Shown here piece after piece: positions 11,516-23,473 of a DNA stretch of 64,000 nt; the stretch's first letter is position 1, and every line of letters starts with the position of its first letter. Origin of the DNA: Monilinia fructicola (taxonomy: Eukaryota; Ascomycota; Leotiomycetes; Helotiales; Sclerotiniaceae); assembly GCA_008692225.1 (NCBI GenBank), contig VICG01000002.1, positions 3,553,501 through 3,617,500 of the forward strand, in the 5' to 3' direction. A program made the position numbers and the translations under genes. The notes below the pieces were generated by a model. The model worked only from the letters and a program-made list of their open reading frames with translations. It was not told the origin of the DNA and did no database searches.

Positions 11516-11997
11516 ATGAAGGCCTCTTTCATCACCGCTTTGTTGGCTCAGGCCATGATTGCCAGCGCCTCTGTCAAGTACTGTGACTACGGAACTGCTC
11601 TCGCCAGTGGTAACACATGTAGCGTACGTATAATCCTATGTCTGATAGGCCAAGCACTAACATATATTCCTTAGGGCGTCGCCGGTGCCTCCTACTGCGT
11701 AAGTCCAGTTGACGAATGACAAATGTGCTAGAGAACAAGTTTCTAAATTCTAGAACAGTGTGCAAACACCCAAACATCGTCTAAGCCTGTTTACCGAGGA
11801 AGCTGTTTCCCACCACAAAACATAAGAAACGCAGAGGAGACCAGTCAGTCCTGCTCCGGAGGTGTAAGTACTCAATCAGATACCCTATCTTCTTTGACTT
11901 CGGAAGCTAATAAGATCCATGCTCTAGGCCGTCTACTGCGTAAGAGCTTCCTTCTACTTAATGATATCATTTTACCTAACATCAGTAGTGCGATTAA
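11516..11997 (+). CDS. Small secreted eight-cysteine protein (candidate effector)
   Basis: Five exons, 11516-11623, 11675-11698, 11759-11863, 11928-11939 and 11989-11997, give an 85-aa protein. No exon is long enough to appear as a normal ORF. Residues 1-19 are a signal peptide (MKASFITALLAQAMIASAS). The mature part has cysteines at 23, 35, 44, 45, 60, 76, 83 and 84, that is C-x11-C-x8-CC-x14-C-x15-C-x6-CC, and ends YCCD. All introns begin GT and end AG, and every exon keeps frame. The last acceptor is ambiguous: using the AG three bases earlier would end the protein at YC. The double-cysteine spacing recalls small secreted proteins and, loosely, hydrophobins, but it is not a standard hydrophobin pattern. 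It probably acts outside the cell; the role is unknown. A TATA box precedes it and the repeat block lies next door. Confidence 0.75.
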
Positions 11998-12788
11998 GTG
12001 TTACAACGGTAACCACGGTACGTGGATGAATAGTGGGACCTTGATGGGCTCGATGGCTAGTTAACGGCTGGTCAGTCTGGAGAACCCATTATTTAATCAC
12101 GTGAGGATCTCGGGGACTGCTAGCGGTCTGCAGAGGTCCACGGAGAATGGAGGTCTATATATTCAAGATGGAGACCTTTATTGTAGAGCTTTGTGTGTAA
12201 AAAATTGTTCTTTAGTATTGTGTTACTATTAGATACTTTGCAATGCAGTTAATACTATTACCAAAACTGAATCTTTGTTCAACCTTTGATAAAAACCATC
12301 ATGGCTTCTCCATCAGTCCTGATATTGCTTCCACATAATATCAGACTGTATTTGTGTACCATTGAATTGACTATACAGTGCGCTAGCACATAGTTTCTTG
12401 GGTATAAGGAAAGACGAATCGTGTCAAACGAATCGTTGATCATTTTCAACCACCTCGAGACAACCGGTACGTTCTTGCAGATACAGATACGTATTGAAAT
12501 CATACTAGCAGACAGAAATGAACAGCTAATCGTCAACTTCCGCTCTGACATCCATGAAAGATCATTCATGATGTTAGGCTCCCAGGTTCGGCAATATCTC
12601 TCTCATATTGATCTATCGAGATGACATTTTTTCCATCACAAGATATGTCTCACCACCTGGTGCACTAATCGTCAAAATTTGTATGACACTTCATTCAGAG
12701 GAAACCCCCAGACGCCCCGAACTAATGATCAATTGAAATCAATTTCATCCTCCACAGCCGTGTAATCTTCCCTTGCCCGCGGGACATC
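11998..12788. other. Intergenic, no gene seen
   Basis: 3' region of the secreted-protein gene and 3' flank of the minus-strand gene ending at 12789. A pair of overlapping ORFs on opposite strands at 12279-12624 shows no motif and no splice logic. Confidence 0.5.
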
Positions 12789-14193
12789 TCACTTCTTCCC
12801 TTGAACACTACTAGAAACGATTTTCTTTCCACTTGTTTCATTTTTGACTTGTGTGTTGGCTGGTGTGTCAGATCCTGCCGCCGCGGGATTACTCGGTGCC
12901 CTGCCGTGTCTTGTGGGAGAGAAGGAAGTGTCTGCACGAATGGTGTCAGCTTCCACCTTGACCTTCTTGCTCGGAGCACTTGTGAAGGTATCATTTTCTC
13001 TGCTGAGAACAGCTGATCGCTTGTGTTGGATCTCTCCCGCACCAGTAGCGGAGTTGTTTGGAAGTTTAAAGTGAGATTGTGGAGCCGGTGCAGATATGCG
13101 AGAAGCTCCGGCGTTTGAGTGTCGCTGATTCCTAGGTGCTGGCACGCTGTAAGGATTTGCTGGAAGACTCGATATTCCTTGTTTGTGCTCTTCATCGACT
13201 TCTTGCTTGATGTTATGGACCATAGTGGCGCTGATGTTATGCTGGGGTTTATTATCGGTCAAGTGATTAGGGTTAGGCCTTAAGGAAGAGCGGCTTTGAT
13301 CTTGCGCCGCCGTCATTCTAGAAGTATTACCAAGACCAATGGAAGAAAGTGAAGGATCAAAAGGCTTTCCAATATTTCCTGCCACTGGATTTGGCTGAGG
13401 GCGTGTATTGATTGGTTGGAATGGTTGAGAAATTGTATAACGTGATATCTCTGTTATTGCATCCGAACATGTTGTATGTGGAAGTCCTACAAAGTCAGTC
13501 GGTGTATTAAGGAGTAACATGATGATCAATGAGCAAGGGAATCATACCTTTAGAGCTTCGCACCAAGTTATTGACGTAGTATTTGAAAGTCCAGATTTCC
13601 ACGACTATCAGATATATCTCCCCCATAAAACTGCTACCGAATGTGTCTCTCACGTCTATCTCGATTTGCTCCCAGATATTGCGTAGAATTATCAGGGCGT
13701 TCGCGGTGGTGAGAGATAATTGAGGTAAGTTACCACTGTCTCGGAGAGTCACAAGAGAGCCTTGCATTAGACCATTCCTAGGGCGAGAGTACATCCAGTT
13801 CCTGTACATATCATGATTCCGAATGATTCTAAATAGCTGGTCCCAGAGCGCATGTGAAAGATAGATTTTGTTCAGCCCTAATGATTGTAGTTGATTTATG
13901 GTCTCAAAAGCCCATGCAATAAGCAACTGGCGAGATATAGTTCCGAGCGAATGGATGTTTTCCTGTGGCGATGGTAGTTCTTGAACTAAATATGACCCGT
14001 TGTATCTGGACACGAACGTAAAGATGAATGGGGTCTGGAGAGTAAATTCAGGGAAAATATGCGTGTTTGAATCATCTGGTTGTGACTGCAATACGGGCAA
14101 GGCATTACTTAACGGTGTGCGGATGAAAATAGCAGCTTGGTCCTGCAGGGACATCATGCCAGAGAACGGCTGTTCTTGCTCCTGGGAAGCCAT
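12789..14193 (-). CDS. Unknown protein, accessory family 1 member A
   Basis: Exons 14193-13548 and 13486-12789 with a 61-bp intron give 447 aa. I do not recognise a named domain. Residues about 75-215 form a helical block containing LLIAWAFETINQLQSLGL, NWMYSRPRNGL and LIILRNIWEQIEIDVRD. These match the neighbour at 15453-17332 in order and spacing (ITAWAHDIINELHALGI, DWVFLRPRILP, FVTLHRIWDDLEWDLRE). The remaining 230 residues are Ser/Pro/Asn-rich and probably disordered, with basic patches such as PSKKVKVE suggesting nuclear location. The intron falls right after the helical block in both genes, as expected for a tandem duplication. No transmembrane segment or signal peptide was seen. Confidence 0.75.
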
Positions 14194-15452
14194 GTTGCTA
14201 GTGCTGGCGCAGTATTAAGTTAAATTTGTTGGTATGCCAATATATCATCAATATTGATGTTGACCTGTGAAAGATATCTAGAAGGAAGAGCCATTATAAA
14301 GAGTTCGAAAGCTTCAAAACAAGTCCAGGTATTATGAGCTAGTTGTAGAATCTGCGAGAAGCTAATCGAGGCTAGATAATCTCTGCCAACTTGGCCAACT
14401 TAGCCGTAGCCGTAGCCGTAGGATATAACCAGTTACCAGAATGCTATTGAATTAAACTTCAATATTGTTCAACAAGGCCCAGATTTCTTGAGAACTGTCC
14501 ACTTCTCAGAGGTTTGAATGAATATTTGTGCAGTTTATTAATGTCAAAGAAGAAGCATAGTGAACATAGAAGCCGAATAGAGATAGTGCTAGAGGATGCC
14601 AATGGATATCTGCGAAGATCTGGATTTTGTAGAAATCAATATCCAAAGAACTTAAGAGCCATAGGATGATGACTGGTAACTAGCCACAAGCAACTTGCGA
14701 GGCTGAATAGTGAGAGACGACAGTTACCTGGAATCTTAAGTCTGACAAAAACAACAACCATGACCTCTCGAAACAGTAGAGGGAAACGAGAGAAGGGCTG
14801 CCACCCTCCAATGCGGCATGATATACAGCCTGCTAGGTATATGATTTTATATATTCTGATACCACACCAATTCTGTATTGCAAATCAATTAGACCTTACT
14901 CCAACAAACTACAATGATAAATAGAGAACTAATTTGTTTATAGATACCTCAAGATCAAAATAGGTATTTAATAGCTCACTTGATAACTTTATTCTTGAGC
15001 GAGATCAAAGACAGTTTCATTCAAACCAGTCGATACAGCAGTCCGGTCAGTGTATCAGCCAATAAATCATGTTAATTGGGAAATTACGGAATTGGGAAAC
15101 TACCCAGAACATGTGCAGACACCTGACACAAAGGAAGCAATTTGATGTTTCATACAAAGAGCATTTGACAGAAATAAATTTGATTACTCATTGGAAACTA
15201 GTAAGTAGATTTCTCAAACACTCGCAGATACATTGATCAGATACAACAGTGATCAGAACCCAAACCAAAACCACGAGAGGAAGTCTGTAGACCGGGAAGC
15301 CAAAAGCCTTATCAGTGATTGAAATATGGGTTCTTAAGCATTCATGTCATGTATAGAGTGCTATTAATGCCAAAAAATCACCGCTTGAATGCTTGATATC
15401 CTAGAATCCTCTGGTAAATTTTCTGCCCTCTTCCATTTCTTCCCTACCACTC
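14194..15452. other. Intergenic, no gene seen
   Basis: Spacer between the two paralogous minus-strand genes. It contains a short GCCGTA hexamer run at about 14403-14420. No ORF of 60 codons or more lies wholly within it. Confidence 0.5.
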
Positions 15453-17332
15453 TCAATTTTCTCCTGGACCATCTTTCTTTTCAGTCTTTCGCATGCTAAA
15501 TGGACGGTAGATATCTCTAGTACTCCTAGCTTTGGTTGGGCCTAGCTTGACGCCGGTGGGATTATCATTGGGAGCTGAAGTCGTAGGTTGACCGAGGCTG
15601 CTCGTCTGCTCCTGATTTGGTAAGCCTGGATATGGGGAAATATAATTAGAGGGCGTACCCGTGACTGCAGGGGTAGCATTCCAACTCGTTTTCATTCTTT
15701 TGTTCTGACTGCGTGGGATATTGTCTTGGATTTCACCGGCAGAAGTGGATTGGGCCACCTTACTTTCTTTCATAGTATTGCCTTCTTGCTCGCCGAATCC
15801 TTGATCCATAGATCTCCCTTTTGATTTGCGTAGTTTTGCAAATCCTGCGTGTATATTATCTTTCTGGCCAAAGATAGGTGTCCAAGAATCGGTCAAGTAA
15901 TCAGAATGCATAGCTGAACTGCTAGTCCTGGTTTGTGCACGAGGAACCTGTGCAGAAGGGTAACTTTTGGGCAACTCAGAATCTTTGGAGGACTTAGAAG
16001 ACGATATGTAACGCTTGTTTTTTGAGAGATATCTGGCTTTACGCACATTGACTGGTTCTGGAGACGGAGACTCTACAACCAAATTTTCGTATTGATCTGT
16101 GCTGTCGAAGGCCATCTTCTTGGAACCACCGTGAAAAGGACGGAATTCTGATATCGAATTTTCCATACCGCTGGTCAAGTTTGAGGAGTTGCCTGCCTGC
16201 CCATTTTCACTGTTGTGAGTCTGTTTGGCACCTGTTATACCAGTCATAACGTGGTTCGATCCGCTCGCAGAGCCCTGGGCACTATCTAGATTTCTACTGT
16301 CGGAAGTTCCTGGTATGGGTACAGTAGAATCGACAGGAGTGGGAGGAATGCTAGCGTCTTCCGAAACACCATCATTTTCATTATCAGCTAGGTCAATAAG
16401 GTTGCGTGGCGTCTCTTTACAGGGAAGATATGACCTGTGCTGCACACCTAAGCTTGACTTGGGCAACGGTGTATTATTGTATGATGAAAGAAGACGTTGC
16501 ATCGCATTTCGTGCTTGTTCATGAGAAATTTGAGGAGGCTTGGGGAGCTGTATGTGGCCAGTGTTAGGACTTCTCCTGGAAGATGCTGGATATAAAGATG
16601 CTCGTGTCGGGGGCATCATATTTCCACTGGCTTGCTCCCCACCCTGCCTTGTTCCTGGAATCCAAATTTCTACATTCCTCGGATTCATCTTGCTTGCAGG
16701 TGCCACAGGATATAGAAAGCGACCAAAGGATGAAAGAGGTGCTACTGGTGGATGTCGGATGTCGTCTTTAAGATCGATGTTGCTATTATATGCATACTTC
16801 GCTGCTTCTGCTAATGTATCCATATTTGATACAAGAAGAAAACCTGTTCAAAATGGAATTAGTATAGAAATGGAAAGAGACAATTGCTTAAGGACATACC
16901 ATGATCATGGCGAATTCTATTTTTCAGATTGGATTTGATGTTCCAAAGCCAGCCAAGATGGTCAATCATCTGGTCAATAAATGCGCCATCTTTCTCCTCT
17001 CTTAAATCCCATTCAAGATCATCCCAGATTCTATGTAAGGTAACAAACAACCCTGCAGACTCCATCACAGGTTGGAGAGGACGGTGAATTTGACCTGGAA
17101 GAATTCGAGGACGCAGAAAGACCCAGTCAAAGAATTGTTGGAGATTTCTATAGAGTCCAACTAAATCCTCCAAATCCTTCTTGTTTCTTGGATCGAGGAT
17201 ACCAAGCGCGTGAAGCTCATTAATAATATCATGCGCCCAGGCAGTAATTCCATGGCGAGTCATAGATGGGAGATGGATGATTGGTCGAGTAAATGGATTC
17301 AACAGACCATGGGTTCTAATAAATCCTTCCAT
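15453..17332 (-). CDS. Unknown protein, accessory family 1 member B
   Basis: Exons 17332-16900 and 16843-15453 with a 56-bp intron give 607 aa. The ATG at 17332 is chosen because the open frame upstream has only a TTG. The N-terminal 145 residues are helical and paralogous to the gene at 12789-14193. The rest is Ser/Thr/Asn/Pro-rich and low in hydrophobics, with basic motifs SKNKRYISSSKSSK and QNKRMKTS that could act as nuclear localisation signals. The intron lies at the equivalent place just after the helical block. This tail is about twice as long as in the paralogue and cannot be aligned by eye, so the folded module appears constrained while the tail is free to drift. The function is unknown. 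Confidence 0.75.
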
Positions 17333-19300
17333 TTTGGTCGACAAAGGTTTAAAAAATTGTTTTGATTATGAACAAAAATATGTGTTGAGTTCCGACCGAT
17401 CTTTGGGATAGATCGAAAGACTTATTTAAAGAAGTTTTCTTGATGGATGCCATGGGTTCAAAGGTAGATTGAATTCTACCGACTAAGTCAGCCAAGCGAC
17501 AGCAAAGTGGATACAATAGCGAAAATAAGCATATGTGGAATTATTCTCCCAAACAAGGTGAATATTGAATTATATATTAGATAGTACAGCATTAACAATA
17601 GTCTGGGAATGATAGTAACATTGAGAACTGGTGTCCCTCTAGATATCCATATGATAGTGTCCATTTGTCATTCAAAAGCTACGTTAATTAGAAACTAGTA
17701 GCAACCTCAATACGTTGTTGGCACAATATCTTTTCTATAAAAAATAAAGACCAGAATATATTCAAACCGTATCTAGGAACCTCTGAGAATGAAGTCTGCT
17801 TTGTTGCAATGGAAACAGAACTTTATGACAAGATGGGTCCTATCATTTGGAAGGCTGAAGACATTTAGGATGTTTTCTGACAATCTATCTTATTCTTCTC
17901 ATTATACGCATAGACGAGTATTGACATAATCAATACATCATACTGAATTTGCATATTTTTTGAGACTACTCAAGTCAAATGTTGTAAATAGAATCTATTG
18001 TTCTCTCCTTGGTCATATCACACCAAAAATGGCCTGAACTTCCCAACTGATAGTATCCATTGCTAAAAGTTTCAAATCAGCTGATTGTGTACTACATGTA
18101 ACGAAAGTAATAAAGACTAAAGTATTAATTATCTGCTGCTATGGATGTAGAACTAATGAGTTTTAGCCTTTCTTGTTTGTTGTCGGTTAGTAAATGTAAG
18201 GATGGAAATTAAGCGGACCAGTTCCTGTAAATAAATATCCGCCATTTCCTTCACATAAGATACTCTGATATACTTCTAACAATAAAGGCCACTGAGATCA
18301 AACTGATTAGTTTCATACCCAGTCTTAAATACCGTCAATTATGTGGCTTGAGGAGGTGATATGGTGAAAATGATGATGTTTGCATCAGCTTTGGTTGAGT
18401 GTTTCATCTTTGGGGGTTGTCTTTGATTTCTTTGGCCTTTGGAAAAAGTAGCAGTTTAGCAGTGGTGATGTGCCATATTAGCTTTCAATTGATTGCTTTA
18501 CTATTTCATGATTTCCTTTAGAGGCGCTTAATTATCACTCACGAAGAGCCGCAGCATTCCAATGAAAGTGTGAATCATACTGTAGTCTTCAGTAATCAAC
18601 TCCCAGCGTGCAATGAATGATCTGAAATCTAAGGTGTGCCTGGACTTCAAGACATATCAATCAGCCTTGAGAATACGCTTGGATTAATGTAATTAAAGCA
18701 CTATAAGTTCATATGGATCGATGAAAGAGTGAGAGAATGAAGTGGTTGGCAAGTATACTAACAGCAATCATTCCCAGAGATTGCTTTGCTTCAATACATT
18801 TTGCCTAGTGTAGATAGAGAGGAAAGAGTTTTCAACATTGTAGCTTGTTTTGTTTGGTCTAACAAGGGATAATCTTAATTATCGAGGAGAACTTTGATTG
18901 CCGAGACTCACTATTTAAAGGTATTACCATTAAAAGGTGAACTAATTAAATAGGATGAGTTAATTGAATATACTACGAAAACTTGCAGACTTACCCCTCA
19001 ATATCAAGCCAATCAATTCTATATGTCTGGCAAAGTAACTGATCACTAGACTAAGGTAGGGATTAGTCTACAAGTCTATTGTTGTAGCAGCCAAAAAGAG
19101 ATCTAAGAATCGTCTATATCAAGAACACAAATTTGACAATAGAGATGTTCTTTTGACAAAAGAGTTGTCTGAAAATTCACTAACACCACCAGTGACTAAC
19201 CGAGCCAAAGTTATCTATTTAACAACCTGGAGACCTTTCCAAACATTCCCATATCAAAAAACAAAACGAATAATAAAGCTGGCTTTATTTCAACGATACG
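17333..19300. other. AT-rich spacer, no gene seen
   Basis: Nearly 2 kb with no ORF of 60 codons or more. It separates the family 1 gene (-) from the unknown gene at 19301 (+) and probably holds both promoters. No repeat or RNA gene was recognised. Confidence 0.5.
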
Positions 19301-21150
19301 ATGGATGCTAACTTGGCATATGTATGGGGTGAGCTCCTGCGCTCTACCTCAGATAATGAATTGGCTCTACGAGATCTTCTCGAAGGTCGACCTGAGATTC
19401 AAAAGGCAAAAGATCTGAACTACATATTCATGAACTATCTTTCTATAATTCGCAATATCTCCATCATAAAGATGGGAGGTGGATTGATTGATACGAGAGG
19501 TTTGTGAGACGAAGTTGCGGAGAAATAAACGAGTGCTAACGCTTGTCCAATGTAGTCAGAATGCCGAGCGACCTGGAGTTTATCGAAATGCTGGAATTGC
19601 TAGTGCGCTACACAAGCGATATCACTAGTTGGGTTGAGGACCATGATCGGAGTGGTGCGCCATGGGTATACATTGAAGGTAGAAAATAGACAAAGTGTGC
19701 ATCAAGAGAACGAACTGACAAAGCATGCAGAGTTTTACGGAGACTCTCTACTTGAAGTCGATACCCAGTGCCAGAGATGGTGGGCATTGGCAGATATGAC
19801 AATGTTAAACCAAAGGCCCGGTCCATTCGCGATCCATCCATCATTGTCACCCATCCAAGGTCCCTTGCAAGTTCACACGACCGAAGCTCCACAAACTTTA
19901 GGACTGTCGTTCACAGAACTCCAAAGCCCATCTGCCACCGCATCCTTCAATGACCATCAGATTGGCAATGAATTTCCTCCAATTTGGAACGATATCACAG
20001 GACCAGCATTTGCCTCGCCACGAAACTTTACTGCACTTCACAGGTCTGATCACAGATCCTTAAACAATGGTCGCAATGAGCCTGGAGAGTTATTTGAACA
20101 ACATCCCGCAACACCTGTGCCATCCACACCTCATTTAGAACAGCAGGGATTTGCGCCTTCACCGAATCCGAGCCTAGCACTTCAAAGCTCTGCCAATAAG
20201 CATAACGGATTCTACCAGGAAATGCCACCACCGGCTCGGAAGATCGCTATACCGCGACTTCAGAAACTTGGAGCCTTTGAGCCACTTCTTCCGCCGAATC
20301 AAAATTCGGTGCTTGGAACTTTTCAAACCATCAGTCATGCATCGAGCCCCGATTCAACAAAGAAGCGACAATACGCGAAAGCCTCGGCAGAAACTCAGAT
20401 CGCTAGGCAGCCAAAACGACAGGCAGTAGGCAGTGAGATACCGCGACGGAACCCAGTATCCAGCGAATATGAAGCTTTCACTCTTGGCTCAGAGTCTGCA
20501 CCTGGAACCTTGAGTAATGGACCGCATCGTAGCGCGCTGGCAAGTCACGGAGGATTTTATAATGCCAGTGAGTCGATCTTACCAGGCTCCAGTCTCGTCA
20601 ATAGTAACACGGCGATTCTGCGGACAAAGACGAATGATACTTCATCTTCAATGCTCCATTCGAATCAAGCCGATATTCATTCGTATACACACTGGAATGA
20701 TACATTTTTAGCCGCCGTTGATTCAACTCAAAGCGCAGAATACGCAGGCCTGGGAATTTCAGGTCCACAAATGAATCCTAGATTCTCGCATTTCGAGGGA
20801 CTGGGCATGGGCATGAACATAGGATATGAGGGTGATGGTATCAACATCCAGAATACAATACCATTCGACTCATCCATGCAGTCCTCGCCGTTGGCCGGTA
20901 ATAACTCTCATGGGTAAGAAATTTCCTCCCGGATATTTAATTAATCCCGGCTATTAACTGACTTGCTAGAAGAAATCATCAAATGTCACAGCACATGTAC
21001 AACAATGCCGTTGGAAGGGAAAATATGGTAGGAGTAAATCAAAATTTGGGTCATAACCAGTCGAGTGTGTTCAACTCCTGGTCCGAAAATCTGCCAGAGC
21101 AACGTCAAGCACCAAAGAATGAATTTAAGGGTAGAAATTCCCGTTCTTAA
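19301..21150 (+). CDS. Unknown protein with disordered tail
   Basis: Exons 19301-19499, 19556-19678, 19731-20913 and 20970-21150 give 561 aa; introns are 52-56 bp with good GT-AG ends. The first 145 residues are helical and contain NELALRDLLEGRPEIQKAK, EMLELLVRYTSDITSWVED and QRWWALADMTM. The remaining 400 are rich in Ser, Pro, Asn, Gln and His with short basic patches (PKRQAV, STKKRQ). The layout, a small folded N-terminus plus a long polar tail, resembles the two family 1 genes, but the sequence similarity is too weak to claim common origin. No domain was recognised. The first exon ends inside a potential reading stop, so the ORF alone gives a truncated 68-aa product. Confidence 0.7.
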
Positions 21151-21565
21151 CCGCAAAAAGGATTGCCTGAGTATCAGACAAAATATTGTGAGAAATGAAT
21201 GGGAACTGTATACTGTCCACTGCGAAGAACCGAAAATCCGATTACAATATGGGTAACCATGAACAGGGTAGGCAAAACTACTAGGACATGTGGTAACCGC
21301 TTCAGGAATCTCAAATATCACTTTTCAGTTTGGAACTTCCGAAGCTTTGAAAGTGACATGATCATACCTGTCTTTGTATGTAAAGTTGGTGTCACCTATT
21401 AGTGAAGTATAATATGTCTCTCCCAATCGTTTGTAAACTTACGCCTTAAGGCTAAGCTGTGATCAACATTGTTGATTCATCATCATCATTCTTACAGCCT
21501 CCCGAACCATGTAGATGCGCCCGTAATGCAAACCTGTTTGTACAAATATTCCCAATATAAACCAC
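21151..21565. other. Convergent spacer
   Basis: Shared 3' region of the unknown gene ending at 21150 (+) and SWS2 (-). Short ORFs here have no coding character. Confidence 0.5.
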
Positions 21566-22104
21566 TTATCCTTTCCTGTTTACTTTGTTGAGCTTCCTGG
21601 CCGACGATATCTATCATCGATTAGCATCCACAGCCATGCATCCTCCCATCCCCAAGTTTGTGCATACCTGGCTCCTGGTGTTTTGTCCTCTAACTGGCAA
21701 ATTCATAGCATGCCTCCTCCCCCTGTAACTACCCATCGTTCTCAATCTTTCAAGGTTGTCCTGAAGTCTGCGTTGTAATTCACCCTCTAGAGACATGGTA
21801 GAGAGTTCAGCAGTCAGAGATGTGGCTGTCTTTGCTGATAAAGATCCAACGGTCGCCGTGGGATGAATGTAGTGTTTTGCCATGATTCGAGTAGAGGCTT
21901 GATTCCCTAAGCCATAGAATGACTCCAAAGCTTTCTACATGCAGTTAGTATGTAACAAAGTTATGGAAGCTATAATGGGAGATATGATGGAAACGGAAAC
22001 GCATACCTTCACCAAATTTCTCTCGCCAAATGAAACCCCTAGGATGAAAACCTTCAATCAACGTTAGTATCTCAACCGGAAATCCATCCCTAGGAACATA
22101 CCAT
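21566..22104 (-). CDS. SWS2: Mitochondrial small-subunit ribosomal protein uS13m (Sws2-like)
   Basis: Component of the mitochondrial 37S ribosomal subunit, S13 family. Four exons, 22104-22102, 22051-22007, 21934-21668 and 21610-21566, give 119 aa, the usual length. The first exon holds only the start codon, which is spliced to GTTTTCATCCTAGGG. Family features run in order: VFILGVSFGERNLV, then ESFYGLGNQASTRIMA (helix-hairpin-helix region), LTAELSTMSLEGELQRRLQDN, and the RNA-binding end YRGRRHAMNLPVRGQNTRSQ followed by SARKLNKVNRKG. The last exon restores the typical basic C-terminus; reading through instead gives an unrelated acidic end. It shares a 294-bp divergent promoter with the ER cyclophilin. 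Confidence 0.88.
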
Positions 22105-22398
22105 TCTGAATGAGTTTCAATGGTAGATATGTTGTGAATATATGCACTCAAAGTCTTGCTGCCGTCCCTATTATTTGTATGAAGTTGTAAATGTTGACAA
22201 TTTTTGATAATGCACGGACCTCTTGTTCCGACCTTCCATTCCGGGGCTCGCACGTGCCACCCCGCGCTAAGCGTAATCGACACCTCGCATCTACTCTCTT
22301 CTTGACAACTTCATTTTGTCCTCTTGAAGTCTTTCTTGGGCGACACAACACTTTTTAAAGTTATATTTCAAGAAGCCAATATCCAATTGACTACCAAG

Positions 22399-23473
22399 AT
22401 GTTCACCTTCAACGTTTCGTAGTCTCTGCACTACTTATCCTAACCATCACCTTCCTCTTCTTTGCTCAAACGGCGGAAGCTGTCAAAGGACCAAAGATCA
22501 CACACAAGGTCTACTTCGATATCAGCCACGGTGATAAACCCTTGGGCCGTGTTGTTCTAGGTCTTTATGGCAAGACTGTCCCTAAGACTGCCGAGAACTT
22601 CAGAGCATTGGCAACCGGTGAGAAGGGTTTCGGATACCAGGACTCTACTTTCCACCGTGTTATCAAAGGCTTTATGATCCAAGGAGGTGACTTCACCAAG
22701 GGCGATGGAACTGGAGGCAAATCAAGTAGGTTATTGAATCTGCGAACGGGGTACAGAGTTCTAACAATCGACAGTCTATGGAGCCAAGTTCCCAGATGAG
22801 AACTTCAAGTTGAAGCACTCCAAGAAAGGTCTCCTTAGCATGGCCAACGCTGGAAAGGATACCAACGGCTCTCAATTCTTTATCACTACTTCTACTCCAG
22901 CGTAAGCCCGCTCCCTAAAGTCCCATAACCTCGTTTACTCTAACCATTTCGTAGCCATCTTGACGGCAGACACGTCGTTTTCGGCGAAGTCCTCGAGGGC
23001 TATGAAATCGTCGAGAAGATTGAGGATGTAAAGAAGGGAGGATCGGATAGACCAGTTGAGGCCGTTAAGATTACCGAGAGTGGGGAATTACCAGTACCAG
23101 AAGAAGGTATCCATGTGGAACTCTAGAGTAGTCTCCTTCTGCGGGCATGCGAGCGTGATTGGGAGGACTTACTGATTCGTCTGTCTTACCTGCTGTAGAT
23201 GTATACGGTACTGCTGAATTTCAACCCGGTATGGAAGAGGTCGAAGTTCCACTCACACCAATCGATACTTCCAAGCCAGCCGCTCCCACAGCAGACATTC
23301 CAGTTGTCGGTACCCCACAAACCGAGACAGAGACAGAGGAATTTGGCTATGCCGATGAGGCTAGTTACACTCTTTTGCAGAAGGGGTTATTTTTGGCTGT
23401 CATCTTGGGTTGTGTGGCCTTTTACGTGCGCATGAACAGGAGAAGCAGGAAGTACGAAAAGTCAATTGTCTAG
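22399..23473 (+). CDS. cypB: ER cyclophilin (peptidyl-prolyl isomerase B) with two alternative ends
   Basis: Peptidyl-prolyl cis-trans isomerase of the secretory pathway. Exons 22399-22725, 22775-22901 and 22955-23126 give a 208-aa soluble form. It has a signal peptide ([18 protein letters not shown]), the cyclophilin core with [24 protein letters not shown] and [11 protein letters not shown], and the C-terminus IHVEL, an HDEL-like ER-retention signal. If 23107-23198 is spliced as an intron, which has GT and TGTAG ends, the frame continues through 23199-23473. That gives a 293-aa form with a TM segment ([15 protein letters not shown]) and a basic cytosolic tail. The start codon frame meets a stop after seven codons; one missing T at 22415-22417 restores it to the signal peptide. 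No other ATG fits. Confidence 0.88.

Noticed and set aside
22148..22351. Minus-strand ORFs upstream of SWS2 as an N-terminal extension
   Set aside because: The family N-terminus begins at the spliced ATG at 22104; these ORFs lie in the divergent promoter and have no motif.
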